A DNA stretch of 64,000 nt from Boesenbergia rotunda (taxonomy: Eukaryota > Streptophyta > Magnoliopsida > Zingiberales > Zingiberaceae): the NCBI GenBank assembly GCA_024364735.1, contig JAGFNQ010004753.1, positions 1 through 64,000 on the forward strand, given 5' to 3'. The translations under genes and the position numbers were made by a program. Of this stretch, positions 1 to 11,926 are shown one piece after another; within the stretch, counting starts at the first letter, position 1; every line of letters starts with the position of its first letter. The notes beneath the pieces were generated by a model, which worked only from the letters and a program-made list of their open reading frames with translations, had not been told where the DNA came from and ran no database searches.

Positions 1-2533
1 CGAATGCAGCAATTTGTCTTTCAAGTTAGCTGCTGGTTTCTGATTTTGGTTGGAGAACATCTGCCCTTGCAATGCCGTTTGTATTGTTTTAGCAGCTACA
101 AATCACTCTCGGCAGATTACAAGCTCTGATTTTCAGTACTGCTGAAATGCAGTTCAGATTTGGTCAGTTTCAAATGCAAGTTTATGCCAGCTTCTTCTCA
201 GCTTTAATTCCAATTTCATCAGCTTGTTGTCTGCTGCAAATCCATTCCATTCCATTCCAGATCAGATCAGTAAATTTGATTCCAGCCTCAACAATGCACA
301 GGTTTCAGAAATCTGCTCCCCAAGAGATTAATTCAGCCTCACCATTCTGCAATTTCTATCTAAGATCAGTGATGTATTGCTGATTTCTCCCATTCAGCTT
401 CACAAACATTCCTTCAATGAATTCAGAACTCGCAGCTTCTCTCAAAAAGTTTCTGAAATTACACTCAATTAATAGCTGCTGTTCAAATTGCATTCCATTT
501 TCAAACCTTGGCATCAATTTTGGCTTCACAATTTTTTTTTTATTATTATTGCGTGCCACTTAAACCTTGGCACAGGTTTTTTTCTGTTGTTTTCAGATCT
601 GTCCAACCCCACAAATCATTTAGCAAGATGTGTTTGATTTCTAAACAAAGAGCAGCTGCAAATCCAAGCATTCCGACCAAAACATGCTATCCATCTGACC
701 AAAACAGATTTGTTGTTTGTTGTTGTTTTTTTTTCTTTCTGCTCTTTTTTTTTTCTTTTCTTTCAGCCGAATTCACCTTTCACCTTGGCACAACATTGCT
801 TAGATCTTCAATTTATTGCTTGACTTCTTCCGGAATTTGGCTTCAATTGGATGGTTGCGTGCCACTTAGACCTTGGCACAACATTGCTTCTTCATCAACC
901 AATTCGAGCTTGACCATGTAAACTTGGATCTTCAAATTATAATCAAGAATCTAGATGCCTCCATTAGTTCCATCCTCTTGCTCATTTTTGGAATTCAAAC
1001 TCAACTCACTTGGCACCTTTTGGCTTCAACTTGGCATAAAAAAAATTTCGACATGAATTGCATCCTTAATAAAAATTGATTCCAAATCACCAATCACTCC
1101 CCCACACTTAAATCTTTGTCCGTCTCGGGCAAAATAGTATCAAGAAAACATCCCAAGCAAACAAATCCATAGAAAAATTGGGGTTAAGATTAGGAATAAG
1201 GAAAGACAAATAGAGTAGACATGATTTTTGCCAAAATTGATATGGAAAGGTAAACAAGGCGATTAGTCTCTATAGATGTGATCCAATCATTGACATATGA
1301 TTTTGAAAGAACCTAAGCAAGTTCTAGAGTACAATAACATGTGTGTGTCACAAAGATAAGGCTAAATCTCACTAGGTAAAAATAATTCATCTCAAGTCAT
1401 CAATTAAGAATCTAAAGCTAAATAGTACTCAAGCATCCAAGAATTCATCCATTAGCTCAAATCTTAAGTTTTAACAACCAAATTTAATTTATTTTCCAAG
1501 AGATTCTAAATGTTATGGAGATAACCTAAAGGGATACATTTATTCCTAATCATGCAAGAAACAAATTTCTAAGAGAACTAACATGCATTTATTTACAAGG
1601 ACTCAATTTAAAAGAAAATTCTACTTCTAGAAAGCATAAAAGTGAGAAATGCAATAAAAGAAAATACAAGAAAGAACAATCTCCCCTTATTCTGGTAGAC
1701 GAAGCCTATCCAGAAGTAGCCTCCATCGTGGTAGTGGAGGAAAATGGGTGGCTGGGAGAATTCGGACTCCCCCACACTTGAACTTTGCAGAAATATGCTC
1801 CAGTGGCCGAAGGCGATTCAGGTTCAAAATCCATTGAAGGAATGGAGGGCTATGGATTAAAGTAAGATCTTCTCCTCCTTCTTGATGCCTTTCAGAAGTC
1901 CTTCCAGGAGGCTGGAGTCTGTTCAGTTGGAGCACCCACTCCTGAAGTCTTCTAGACCCTGCAAAACAATATAATACCTCTCTCAAGCGTGCAGGGTACG
2001 AAAGAAATAAATAATATCAGTCTCTGCATGAATGTATCCAAAACTGCATCATATCCAATTAAATCAATTCTGGTGCCTCAATAAATTTTTCACAATTATT
2101 TTCTACAAAATTGCATCCAGAAATTTATCACAAATAATGAAATCAATTTTGGCACTTCAATAAAATTTCGCAATTATTTTCTACCAAGGATGTATCAAGC
2201 AATGTATCACAGCCAATAAAATCAATCTCAGGTGCCTCAATAATTTTTCAAATTATTTCAGCATAAGATATGTCAAAAGACTCATCACAACAATCAACAA
2301 TACTGGGCACTTCTAAAAAATTTTCACACTCAGCATTGGCATCTGATATAGCACAACATGCTTCATTTTCAGCAAATTCTACACTAGGTACCTCTAGGGA
2401 TTTTTCACAATCAAATTCTACAAGAGATGCATCCCTAGGTGTATTAAAACAATAAAATCAGTTTGAGGTACCTCTATAATTTTCAGAAAAATTGGAGGAG
2501 TATTACCTGATCGTGCTGAAAATACCTGGAGGT

Positions 2534-3075
2534 CTACAAAAGTAGATGTATCCGTGTTCTCCTCCTCATCATGTTCAAGCTCCTCTTCAGCCTCAAGTTC
2601 TGGTGGACATCAACTAAAGCAGGTGATCCTTGGGTGCTTGCTTCCACCAAGCAAGTCCCTACACTTTCTGGTAATTGTGGTGGTCCCTGGGGCTTAGTGC
2701 AATCCCCTACACCTATGGAATCATCTCCCATGCATGTTCCCTCAACCATTCCTGTATCAACCAAATTAGAAAAATTAGGACCATCAATAGCAATATCTTA
2801 CAAAATAAAAGTTTAGAAGGGTCCTGAAAGTTTCAGAGTCGAAGTCAAGACTGTTACAAGCTCTATTATCCATCTCCTCCAGGCCTCTAAATCAGTAGGA
2901 TGGGTGATTCTTGGGGCTCAGTGCAATCCCCTACACTCTCAATCCTATCCTCTGAATTTTCTGATGCATCAATCAATATAGGTGGTTCCTGGGGCTCTGT
3001 GCAATCCCCTACACCTATAGATTCATCTGATTGTCCTGATCTTTGGGCTTTTATCTTATTCAATCGATCTTGCAT
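2534..3075 (-). repeat. Three dispersed copies of a roughly 45-bp coding-like repeat inside the Athila-like element
   Basis: Copies lie near 2680-2730, 2905-2950 and 2983-3030. On the plus strand each reads close to tggggctcagtgcaatcccc followed by tacacctat. On the minus strand one frame reads GDCTEPQEPP or a near copy. The surrounding frames are short, 62 and 76 codons. The position downstream of the glutamine-rich gag-like sequence suggests the degraded C-terminal part of gag, but no gag domain can be recognised here, so the coding role is inference. Confidence 0.45.
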
Positions 3076-3124
3076 GTTTTGAAACCATTGTTGTTGTTGT
3101 TCTTGAAACTTTCTGTTGTTGTAG

Positions 3125-3874
3125 GATTTGTTGACACATCTCCATCATCCTTTGGTGTAGAGCCTCATCCCAATCAGGATCACCAAAGCCTCCTTGATTA
3201 AACTGCTGAAATGGGAGGGCTGAAATTCTGAGTGTCTTGCTGAAAATTCTGTCCTTGAAACTGGAAATCTTGCTAAAATGTTGAATTGTGGTTGAAAGGA
3301 TGGTTGAACTTGCTGAGAATGGTAGCCCTGGAAATCTTGGATCTGAGGTTGAAATTGTGGTGGTAAAACTGAGATTGCGCGGGCTGGAAATTCTGGTTTT
3401 GTTGCTGAAAATTCGGCTCGTATGGCTGTGAATATTGAAGAGGTTGTTGAAAATTCTGTATGGGTTGTAATTCTTGCTGCCATGGTTGAGGTTGAGGCTG
3501 AAATTGATTATTCCTGCTGAAAATTTACAAAAGGCTGCTGGAAATCTTGGTTAAGATGCTGAAAATTTGGCTTGTTGAACTTGATGGAAGGGTGGTTGCT
3601 GAAAATTTGATTATTAAACACCCTTGCTGAATTCCTTGAGAAAATGATTGATCTTGTTGATAAGGTGCTGAAATTGGGCTGAAATTGTGAAATGGTTGCT
3701 CAAACTGGGCTAAAAACTCTGGAATGGCGGCTGCCCGTTCTGAAAATTCTGACTTGGTTGAAAATCTTGCTGAAATTGTTGACATTGTGGCTGAAACAAC
3801 TGATTTGGTTGCTGATTGAATGGTTGGTTCTGCTGAAACTGTGGACACGGCTGCTGGTAATTAGATGAGAACAT
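3125..3874 (-). pseudogene. Glutamine-rich gag-like remnant of the minus-strand Athila-like element
   Basis: The minus strand opens with ATG at 3874, 139 bases after the primer-binding site. It reads about 54 codons that are mostly Gln, Asn, Phe and Pro (MFSSNYQQPCPQFQQNQ at the start) before a stop near 3710. The same composition then continues in other frames to about 3125, so the reading frame is broken several times. A Gln/Asn-rich tract is common in the gag region of Athila-type elements, but the conserved gag core is not visible. The two longest open frames here (3145-3483 and 3525-3848) are shifted readings of the same low-complexity DNA and should not be taken as proteins. Confidence 0.5.
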
Positions 3875-4012
3875 TTTGAACTGGCAGTCTTGTCACAAAA
3901 AAAACAAGAAAAATAGCAGCAACCGTATACAAAAGATAAAGCAAAATAAAATAGAACCCAATGATATGTCCAAAGGTATACAAGCAAAAATCAAACAAAT
4001 CAACTAGTTGCT

Positions 4013-4030
4013 TCCCCGGCAACGGCGCCA
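4013..4030 (-). other. Primer-binding site complementary to plant tRNA-Asp
   Basis: Read on the minus strand the site is TGGCGCCGTTGCCGGGGA, which matches the 3' end of plant tRNA-Asp, the primer used by Athila-type elements. It lies 6 bases inside the LTR edge at 4037. This fixes the orientation of the element: LTR to the right, coding region to the left. Confidence 0.9.
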
Positions 4031-4036
4031 AAAATT

Positions 4037-6410
4037 TGACGGACCCAAAATAGACTGTCACGAATGTGGGCCTCAAATTTAGATGTGAATGAATGAATGA
4101 AATGCTGGAAACCCTTTTTACAATCAAAATCTGAGAATGTAATATAGGGGCCACAGGTCGTATTTTTCCAAGGGACTAGTTGAAGGTTTGTTTGATTCGC
4201 GCTTGTATTTAGGTGTCGTTTGTGTTTTGGGTTTCAAGTAAAATTCGGATCTGAGTTGCAATCAATTCGGAGATGAAATCGCTATGAAAAATATAGGGAA
4301 CCAATCTAATGAACAAAACTTAAGCTAGATAAATGCAATGGAAGACTCAACCAATTATAACTCACTCAAACCTAATTAGATTTCAGATTTGGAAAATAAA
4401 TCTAAATTCAAGCCAAACAGACACTAAGCTGAGAAATAGAAGCACTAATGGAGATTTTTGGAAACAAACAAATTAATACAATTGCTAACTGTGAAGTTCG
4501 AAGATTATTCTACAACCAACTCAACACAAACTAAATGCAATTTTGAATGACACAAGCAAATGCAAGGAACTGTTCAGAAATGGACAAATGTTGTGCTAGA
4601 TGATTTCAAAATACAAAACACACTAAAGGTTGTACTTAACTTGGTACCAATTGAAGCCTAAGTTTCTACTGATACCAAGTGCATGGGTTGATCAGAATTT
4701 GGCACGCTAACAAGGTAAGTTAGTGGGTTGGAACCGACGCAAAGAAAATGATGCTGATTGCCACACTATGAACTGATATAAAGCAATTATGATTGAAACA
4801 ACAAATCAAACTCAGACTCAGAAACAATTGACTGAGAAACAATAACTCAGATTCCCTAATTGGATGAGCAGATGGACAATTTCAGATGGATAAACTGCAG
4901 AAAAGAAACAGAGGGCAGAATTCTGATACGCAAGGCTTAGAGTGGGAATCAATCTGAAATTCCGAGTTACCAAGCTAGACAAGATTTAGAAATGAAGCTA
5001 AGATCTAAACAAACTTAAACTAACTGAATTAACTCACCGAAAGTGAAACAAACTGAAAATTTCAGAAACTGAAATTTAACTTCAGCAATGGAACGCAAGG
5101 TTTCAAAATGGCACGCAACAATATAAGCTAAAGCAAACTAAAATTTAATTCAATCTATCACTAAACAAGTTTCTAACTTACTGAACTCGAAGATTAAAAT
5201 CCTAATTAAGCTAAACAATTCAGAACTTAGAACTAAGTTGCTGGTACGAAACTGCAAAAACAGAACATGTGCAGAAATTAAATTACAGCTACAAAACTTG
5301 AAAATTAAGGATCTAAGCTACTCCTCAACCCTTCTCCAACTCAAGAGCTCCTTGGTCGTCAATCAAGGGAGAACCTCGGACCCGCAAGCTCAACAAATCA
5401 GTGAAGAACTGTCTCTGCTACCGAATCGGATCAAATCTTGCTCAAGCTAAAATTGATTCCGAATTCTTCAAACTCGCTGTGGTGGCTTGCGATTGGGATT
5501 AGGGAATGACCGAAACCTTCCAGGGAACCCCTCTGGTCAGCTCGGATGCAGTGGAAATGGAGCACAGCTGAGCTCGCTGAAATCGGATAGCGAAACTACC
5601 GAGACCTCGCGCAGCTTTGCTATTGAGCAAAAAATTCAATCTGAAACCTCACTGAGACTCTCTTCACTGACCTAGCCCTTGCTCTGATGATGGATTGAGG
5701 GATCGCGCCTTCTATTGGATGAAGAACATGAAGAACACGATGAAAAACCGAAAGAAGATACTGTTGCAGCGAAGACGCGATGAAGGGGAAGCTGCGGCGA
5801 TTTTTCCTTAAATAATTAAGCACGGACGGTCCAGATTGATCCACTTCAATCCAACGGCTGATCTTGGTATGATTTTAGCCAAACTTTGATGATGATGATC
5901 TGGGGTTAGGATCTGCCTCGTGGTAGCTCGGATCCTCCAGATATGCAACGGATGGTCCAGATCAACCTAATCTTTGAATGGATGATCAAGAGCCCTCCAA
6001 GCTTGATCCAACGGTTGATTGAGCTCTGATTGGGATGAAACCTTCAGATCTTGATCATAGAGCTTGATCAACCTAACTCTAGCTCGGATTGCTTCAGATT
6101 GTCCCGGATGGCTCAGATCTAGCTGCTTTTGAATCGGACGGCTCAGATTTAATCATAATCTTGATAATTTGATCCGGTTCACTTCCGACTCAAGTTTGAC
6201 CCAATATGCCCTAAGTCCTTGAACCTTTGGTGCCTACAAAAATATATCAGAAAATTAGTGGCCAAATAATCCAATTTAATGCAAATTTGCAATTAAGTCC
6301 AAAATAATAGTAAGTTCTAAAACCTAGGGCAATTTCACAATTAAACAATAAAAACATAGGTCAAACATGTATTTCATCAATTAAAATAGTCAATAAAATG
6401 GTACTTATCA
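4037..6410 (-). mobile_element. 5' LTR of the minus-strand Athila-like element
   Basis: On the minus strand the LTR starts TGATAAGTACCATTTTATTG at 6410 and ends GGGTCCGTCA at 4037, giving 2,374 bp with TG...CA ends. Its last 45 bases match the 3' end of the plus-strand Athila LTR around 11882-11921 (aaatttgag, then cattcgtgacagtctatttt), so the two elements are relatives in opposite orientation. The right edge abuts RNase H coding sequence of the other copy at 6411 (aagac is the candidate half of the 5-bp target duplication; the other half would lie outside the window). Short open frames inside it (for example 5238-5450 and 5620-5844) have no recognisable content. Confidence 0.82.
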
Positions 6411-8050
6411 AAGACCCTAGATGCCGCCCAAGCAAATTACACTACCACTAAGAAGGAGCTTCTTGCCATAGTTTTTGCTTTAGACCATTTTAGATCTTAC
6501 TTATTGTGCTCACATGTTATTATTTTTTCTGATCATGCAGCTCTAAAGTACTTGTTGAAAAGGCCTGATGCTAAACCTAGACTGATCAGATGGATGCTCC
6601 TGCTCCATGAATTTGACCTGGAGATCAGAAACAGAAGTGGCAAAGAAAATCTAGTTGCAGATCAACTAAGCAGGATTAAAGGAGATGGATCTCCTACCAC
6701 CATTGACGATGATTTTTGAGATGAGCACCTTCTTGCAGTACATGGTGAGACATCTTGGTATGCAGATCTTGTTAATTTCTTAGCTGGACATGTTTTTCCT
6801 ACACACTTTTCTAAAGCTCAAAAAGATAAACTTAAAAGCGATGCAAAATTCTATGTGTGGGATGACCCGTATTTATGGAAATTCTGTAATGATCAAATAA
6901 TTAGGAGATGCATACCAGACCATGAGATTTGTTCAGTACTTACTTTTTGTCATTCATCAGCATGTGGGGGACACTTTGGTCCACAAAGAACGGCTAGAAA
7001 AGTTTTAGAATGTGGTTTGTATTAGCCACCTTGTTTCATGACTCATATGTGTTTTATAAAAATTATGATAGATGTTAGCGAACTGGAAACATAGGAGCTA
7101 GACATGAGATGCCCCAACAGACTATGCTATATTGTGAGATTTTTTATGTTTGGGGAATTGATTTTATGGGACATTTTCCTGCATCCTGTGGATATCTGTA
7201 TATTTTACTTGTTGTAGATTATGTTTCTAAATGGGTGGAGGTCATTCCCTCCAAGACTGATGATTCTTCTGTTGTTGTTAATTTTGTTAGGTCACATATA
7301 TTTTGCAGGTTTGGAATTCCTAGAGTTATAATAAGTGACCAAGGATCTCACTTTTGCAACAAACACATGAAGGCCTTGCTTAGTAAGTATGGGGTTGTAC
7401 ATAAGGTTTCTACTTCCTATCATCCCCAAACAAATGGCCAAGCCGAAATCTCAAATTGAGAAATCAAATCAATTTTGGAAAAGACCGTTGGGCCAAATAG
7501 AAAAGACTTGAGCAAAAGGCTAGATGATGCACTTTGGGCCTATAGAACGGCATTCAAGACACTGATTGGCATGTCTCCCTACCGGTTGATCTTTGATAAA
7601 GCTTGTCATCTTCCTGTGGAGATACAACACAAAGCATATTGGGCGGTGAAGGCTTGTAATTTCGATGCTACCAAGGTGGGAGAAGAAAGGAAACTTCAAC
7701 TTCAAGAGCTTGAGGAAATTAGACTTGAAGCATTTGAGAATTCAAGGATCTACAAAGAAAAGACCAAAAACTTCCATGACAAGTACATAATGAGAAAAGA
7801 ATTTCAAATTGGTGACAAGGTCTTATTATACAAATCAAGACTCAAATTGATAAAGGGTAAGTTAAGGTCAAGATGGGAAGGTCCATTTATCGTAACTAAT
7901 ATTTTTCCCTATGGTGTTATTGAAATTAAAGATGAGACTAATGGTTTTGTGTGGAAAGTTAATGGACATCAGCTCAAAAAGTATTTTGAAGAATTAAAGG
8001 AGCTAGAGGTGGATAGAGTGAACATCAAAGATGCTATCTACCCAACCTAA
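6411..8050 (+). pseudogene. Broken pol: RNase H and integrase of the Athila-type element
   Basis: The frame opens mid-domain with TLDAAQANYTTTKKELLAIV and runs through RNase H (FSDHAALKYLLKRPD and LVADQLSRI) to a TGA at 6717-6719. Integrase follows. The zinc-binding region (CHSSACGGHFGPQRTARK) is ended by TAG at about 7023 and then loses frame. The catalytic core reopens at 7109-7459 with all three acidic positions visible: GIDFMG, SDQGSHF and QAE. A TGA at 7457-7459 interrupts it, and the same frame continues at 7460-8050 through the C-terminal part (WEGPFIVTNIFPYGVIEI, then NGHQLKKYF). Pol in this clade copies RNA into DNA and inserts it into the chromosome; with several stops and a missing N-terminal half this copy cannot do so by itself. 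Confidence 0.87.
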
Positions 8051-10220
8051 AGGGGAGATTCTTTTCCTTGCATTTTACTTTATTGTAAATACCATTTCAT
8101 TGTTTTCAAATAGAGAATAAATGTTTTTCCAATGATTTTTTGATAATAAATGTTTAGGAAGTGTAGATTGAATAAATAGTTATTGTAGACACCATTTTAC
8201 CATGTTGGCACCTTATTTTTGAATGATTAGGAATAAATGTATCCCTCTAGGTTTTCTCTATATCATTTTAGAGTTTTTTGAAAACAAATTAAATTTGATT
8301 GTCAAGACTTAGGATTTGATTCAATGGATGAACTTCTTGGTTGCTTGAGTACCACTTGGTTGTGGACTCTAGAGTGATGATTTGAGATGAATTCTTTTTA
8401 CCTAGTGAGGATTTAGCTTTATTGTTGAGATACACACATGTGATTGCACTCTAGAACTTGCTTAGGTTCTTTCAAAATCATATTTCTATGATTGGACCAT
8501 ATTTATAAAGATTATTCACTTTGTCTTCCTTTTCCATATAAGTGTGGTAACATACCTTGTTGATTCATGCCTTAATCTTTTTCCTTTCCATATTTTTCTG
8601 CTCATATCCATATTTTCTATTGACTTAGTTGCTTGGGTTTTTTCTTGATGTTATTTTGCCCGAGACGGACAAAGGTTTAAGTGTGGGGGAGGTGGCTAAT
8701 GTTTTTAAATGATATGGGTGAAAAGTAGATGTATTGTGAAGTTTATGTTGTGATAGCAATTTGTTTTTATGGATTTTAAGATGGAGTGGTGTGGATTCCG
8801 AATGTCTTGATGGGATTAGGGAATGGAAGAGCATGAGAACCCAATGCAAAAAGAAAAAAAAAAGAAAGAAGAAAAAAAAAGAAAGAAGAAAAGAAATGAA
8901 GAAGTGTGCCAAAGTTGATGGATGGTGTACCAAAGTATAAGTTGTGAGTATTGAAAAGTTAAGATTACCTTTGGAGCAATCTGATTTATGAATATTGTTT
9001 GGTGTTTTAACTCCATGAGGAGAATTTTGAAAAGAATGGGAGCTCATAAAGGTTAGTTTTTAGTGATACTCTTCAGGCCTACTAAAAGTTTTCATTTAGA
9101 CATGGAATTGGTGAGTTGAATTGTTTTCAAAAGTTTCAGTTGATGCCATGGCTGAAGTGGAGATGAGGAAGTAGGAATTGGTCGTAGAATGTAGAGAAGC
9201 TGCAGAAAAAAAAGAAATAACAATGCAGCTGAAAAAAAATAGAAAAAAATGAAATAGAAAAGAAAAGAAAGAAAAGTCAAAGAAGATTATGAAGGTTCAA
9301 AAGATGGATGGATTTCTGAGTTTGAAGTCGAGAATAAGAAGCTAAATGGGTTGAGAATTGGTGATGAGTGGAAGAAAAGAAAAATTCAAGCAAAAATCAG
9401 TTTCAGAATTCTGATTTTAGCTACTGATCAGTCCCTGATCGGTCTCCAGTCCGATCAGGGAAGCACCAGTCGGTCAGTGGATCGATCAGAGCATGTCTGA
9501 TCGGTCGCTGGACCGATCCGAGAAGCTGGCACAACACAGAATTTTGTTTTCAGCAGTGAACCTCCTCCAATTCAGCTCATACTTACTCATATTAGCTCAA
9601 AATTCATAAGAGGCTACCTTAAGAGGGCAAAGAACATCTAGAGATAATTTTGAGTATCCAACTTTCTATTTTTCCTTACTTATCCATATTTCTTTTTCAT
9701 GCTATATCTCTTTATCAAATTTCTTTTCTTATCATATCATATGTCTTTATTTCCTTTATCATTAATCTTTGGTATCAGAGTTCATGGAAAATTCTTTTTC
9801 ATTCTATCCATCTCATACTTCTTTTATGAGTTCTAATAAACTTTTGTAGATTTGGATCCAAGGCAAAAAATGATGGAGGAGAGTAGATAATAAGCAAGCT
9901 TATGGTAGTTCAAGAAACATGTTGTATTTGAGTGAGCTCCACTTCCATTGAAACGTAAAACATAGGAAGAGAGCCACTAAAAATCCCTTTGGAAAGGTTT
10001 GTGTGTTGATTTCATCTCAATGAGTCATGAAGGAGGAAGTAAGCTAAGTTGTTGATTTAAGGACAAGAAGCTAGTCTATTAAGCTTAGATTTTTGAGAAT
10101 TGACAACCTTAGGTAATTTCTTTTCAATTGCTTTTTATTATGATTGAGAATAACCTAGGGGGAACACATTTTAGTTACTAGTAGCTTGCTCGGGGCGCCC
10201 AAGAATAAGTGTGGGGGAGT
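8051..10220 (+). other. Non-coding 3' spacer and polypurine tract of the Athila-type element
   Basis: No long reading frame is present between integrase and the 3' LTR. Landmarks are the block cccgagacggacaaaggttt followed by aagtgtgggggagg at about 8657-8692, A/G-rich tracts at 8845-8895 and 9205-9275, and a cluster of GATCGGTC/GACCGATC hairpin motifs at 9420-9530. The polypurine tract that primes plus-strand DNA synthesis is aagtgtgggggagt at 10207-10220, directly before the LTR. Some Athila elements carry an env-like frame here; none is seen in this copy. Confidence 0.7.
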
Positions 10221-11926
10221 TGATAACTTTCATATTGTTGATTAAATTAGGCCTTCAAATCCATGTTTTGATCTACTATTTTATGCTCAAGTTTGCATTT
10301 ATATAAGGTTTCATGAATTACCTCTTTTTGGCTTAAAATTCAATTCTTTCTATATTTACTATGTTTTAGCACTAAAATTTAATATTATATTGTAGGGTTT
10401 CAAATGATCATGCACCTGGATCATATTGGGTCAAACTTGGGTCAGAATTGGATCCAGATCAAATGGATCAAGTGTCGGATTAATATGGGTCGTCCATTCA
10501 AGAGAATGGTTAGCTTCAAGCCATCCGCCAACTTCTGGTCGATCTAAGCTCAAGATAAACTTAGCCAAGTTCAAGAACTAAGATCTGAAAGTTTGGGCCA
10601 GATCAGAGTTAATCCAGCCGTTGGATCGAGCTCAGGAGGAGCCTTAACCGTCCGTTCAAAGATCAGAGCACTCTGAGCCATTGGATGCAGGTCCGGTTGA
10701 TCCGAGTTGAGGAGGAGTAGATCATGAACCTTGATCAAGATCTGGAGAGTTTGGGTTCGATCTGGATTGATCGGACCGTTGGATGAGATCGGAGAAATCT
10801 TGGCCGTCGAAATTCAAAATAGGCAGTTAAATCAAAAATTCCCTCGGCATGGCGGGGGGTCGCCAGATCGCATCTCTGTTTTCCAATCTGTTCTTCGTGT
10901 TCTTCCATTCCCGATCGAAGGTGACCACCAGATCAAGTTGTTCTCCATATTTCGTTTCATCAAGCTTAGTTCTCGTGGAAGGATCGCAGTCCATTCGTTG
11001 CTGACAGCTCCGGCGGGGGTTCCACCAGGAGCTAGCTTCATTCCGACCAGTCTTCACCAAACTTCGTTTCTCCATCAATCGGCCAAGTCAGAGGGGTTCT
11101 CTGAGCTTGTTCGAGGCTTCCTTAACCATTTGTCGCCATTCCAATCATCGCAGAAGAGAGGAGCGGAAGGAGTTCAGAATTTCACCGTTTGCAATGCGAT
11201 TTCATTCCCGAAGCTGAGTTTTGATCAATTTTCGAGCAAAGGGGTTTTGAGCTTGAATCTTTGCGTGAGGGCAGAGAGGAGTCTTGGTGAAGAACTTGAA
11301 CTAGAGCTCGTAACTACTAGATTTCAATTTCTAAGTTGTTTCTATCGTTTCTGAACTCTGTTCTAGCTTTGTATCAGCTGCTCTCAGTTACTGATCGGAC
11401 TGACATCCGATCCAGACTCCACCTGATCGGTCATCAGACCGATCAGGCTGACATCTGATCGGTCAAAAGACCGATCAGGAGTTTTCCAGCGTAGACAGTT
11501 TTTGCCTTAGTTTACAGCTTGCTTAATTACATTTCCAACTTAGATACAATATTAGTGACTTTCTACATTGCATTTGATATTAGCTTTATAATTCAAACTT
11601 TGCAATTTCAAATTGTTGTGCTAAATGTTCCTAGTGGTTAAGCTCCATTCTTGCAAAACCTAGTTAACTACACTTAGTTGCATTAATTCCATTTCAATTG
11701 TTGTTTTCATTCTTCCTTGCAAACAAAACCCCCATTTATTTAGAAAACCCAAAACATTTAATGACTCATAATTCGAGCTTAAATCAAACATTTAGTCAAC
11801 TAGTCCTTGGAAAAAAATATGACTTGAGGCCCCTATTCTACATTTCTATTTTGCTAGCAAGGGTTTTCAGCTTTATAAATTTCTAAATTTGAGACTCGCA
11901 TTCGTGACAGTCTATTTTGGGGATCA
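10221..11926 (+). mobile_element. 3' LTR of the plus-strand Athila-type element
   Basis: The LTR starts TGATAACTTTCATATTG after the polypurine tract and ends near ggggatca at 11926, 1,706 bp. The TGATAA start and the conserved tail (cattcgtgacagtctatttt) match the minus-strand Athila LTR at 4037-6410, which is about 670 bp longer. A cluster of GATCGGTC...GACCGATC hairpins lies at 11390-11485. The 207-codon open frame at 10731-11354 has no recognisable domain and is regarded as chance. Confidence 0.82.

Larger units (their letters stand above)
1..4036 (-). mobile_element. Internal region of a non-autonomous Athila-like LTR retrotransposon (minus strand)
   Basis: This is the internal part of the element whose 5' LTR lies at 4037-6410. 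Going leftward from the primer site it holds a glutamine-rich gag-like remnant, a stretch with three copies of a short repeat, and a long AT-rich 3' spacer. The spacer (about 1-1560) is the reverse complement of the 3' spacer of the plus-strand Athila copy: the block around 1095-1140, with tcccccacactt and the complement of cccgagacggacaaag, matches about 8645-8700, and 1300-1560 matches about 8220-8480. No protease, reverse transcriptase, RNase H or integrase is found between gag-like and 3' spacer sequence, so the copy looks internally deleted. Its 3' LTR would lie left of the window. The match to the other copy was made by eye. Confidence 0.72.
6411..11926 (+). mobile_element. 3' half of an Athila-type Ty3/gypsy retrotransposon (plus strand)
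   Basis: Reading rightward: RNase H and integrase (6411-8050), a 2.1-kb non-coding 3' spacer, a polypurine tract and the 3' LTR (10221-11926). The left part (5' LTR, gag, protease, reverse transcriptase) is cut off at 6410 by the minus-strand Athila-like insertion and should resume left of the window. The right end at 11926 abuts reverse transcriptase coding sequence of a minus-strand Tat element, so this copy most likely inserted into that element; the 5 bases after the LTR (tcgcc) are the candidate target duplication. Confidence 0.82.

Noticed and set aside
508..921. 137-codon open frame near the left end
   Set aside because: It lies in the non-coding 3' spacer of the minus-strand Athila-like element, on the opposite strand, with homopolymer-coded Phe and Cys runs.
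8051..10206. Athila 3' spacer considered as an env-like gene
   Set aside because: No frame longer than about 140 codons in either direction and no signal or membrane segments; the longest frames are antisense readings of A/G-rich tracts.
10731..11354. 207-codon plus-strand open frame in the Athila LTR
   Set aside because: No domain or plausible start context; it lies wholly inside a non-coding LTR and overlaps open minus-strand frames of similar quality.
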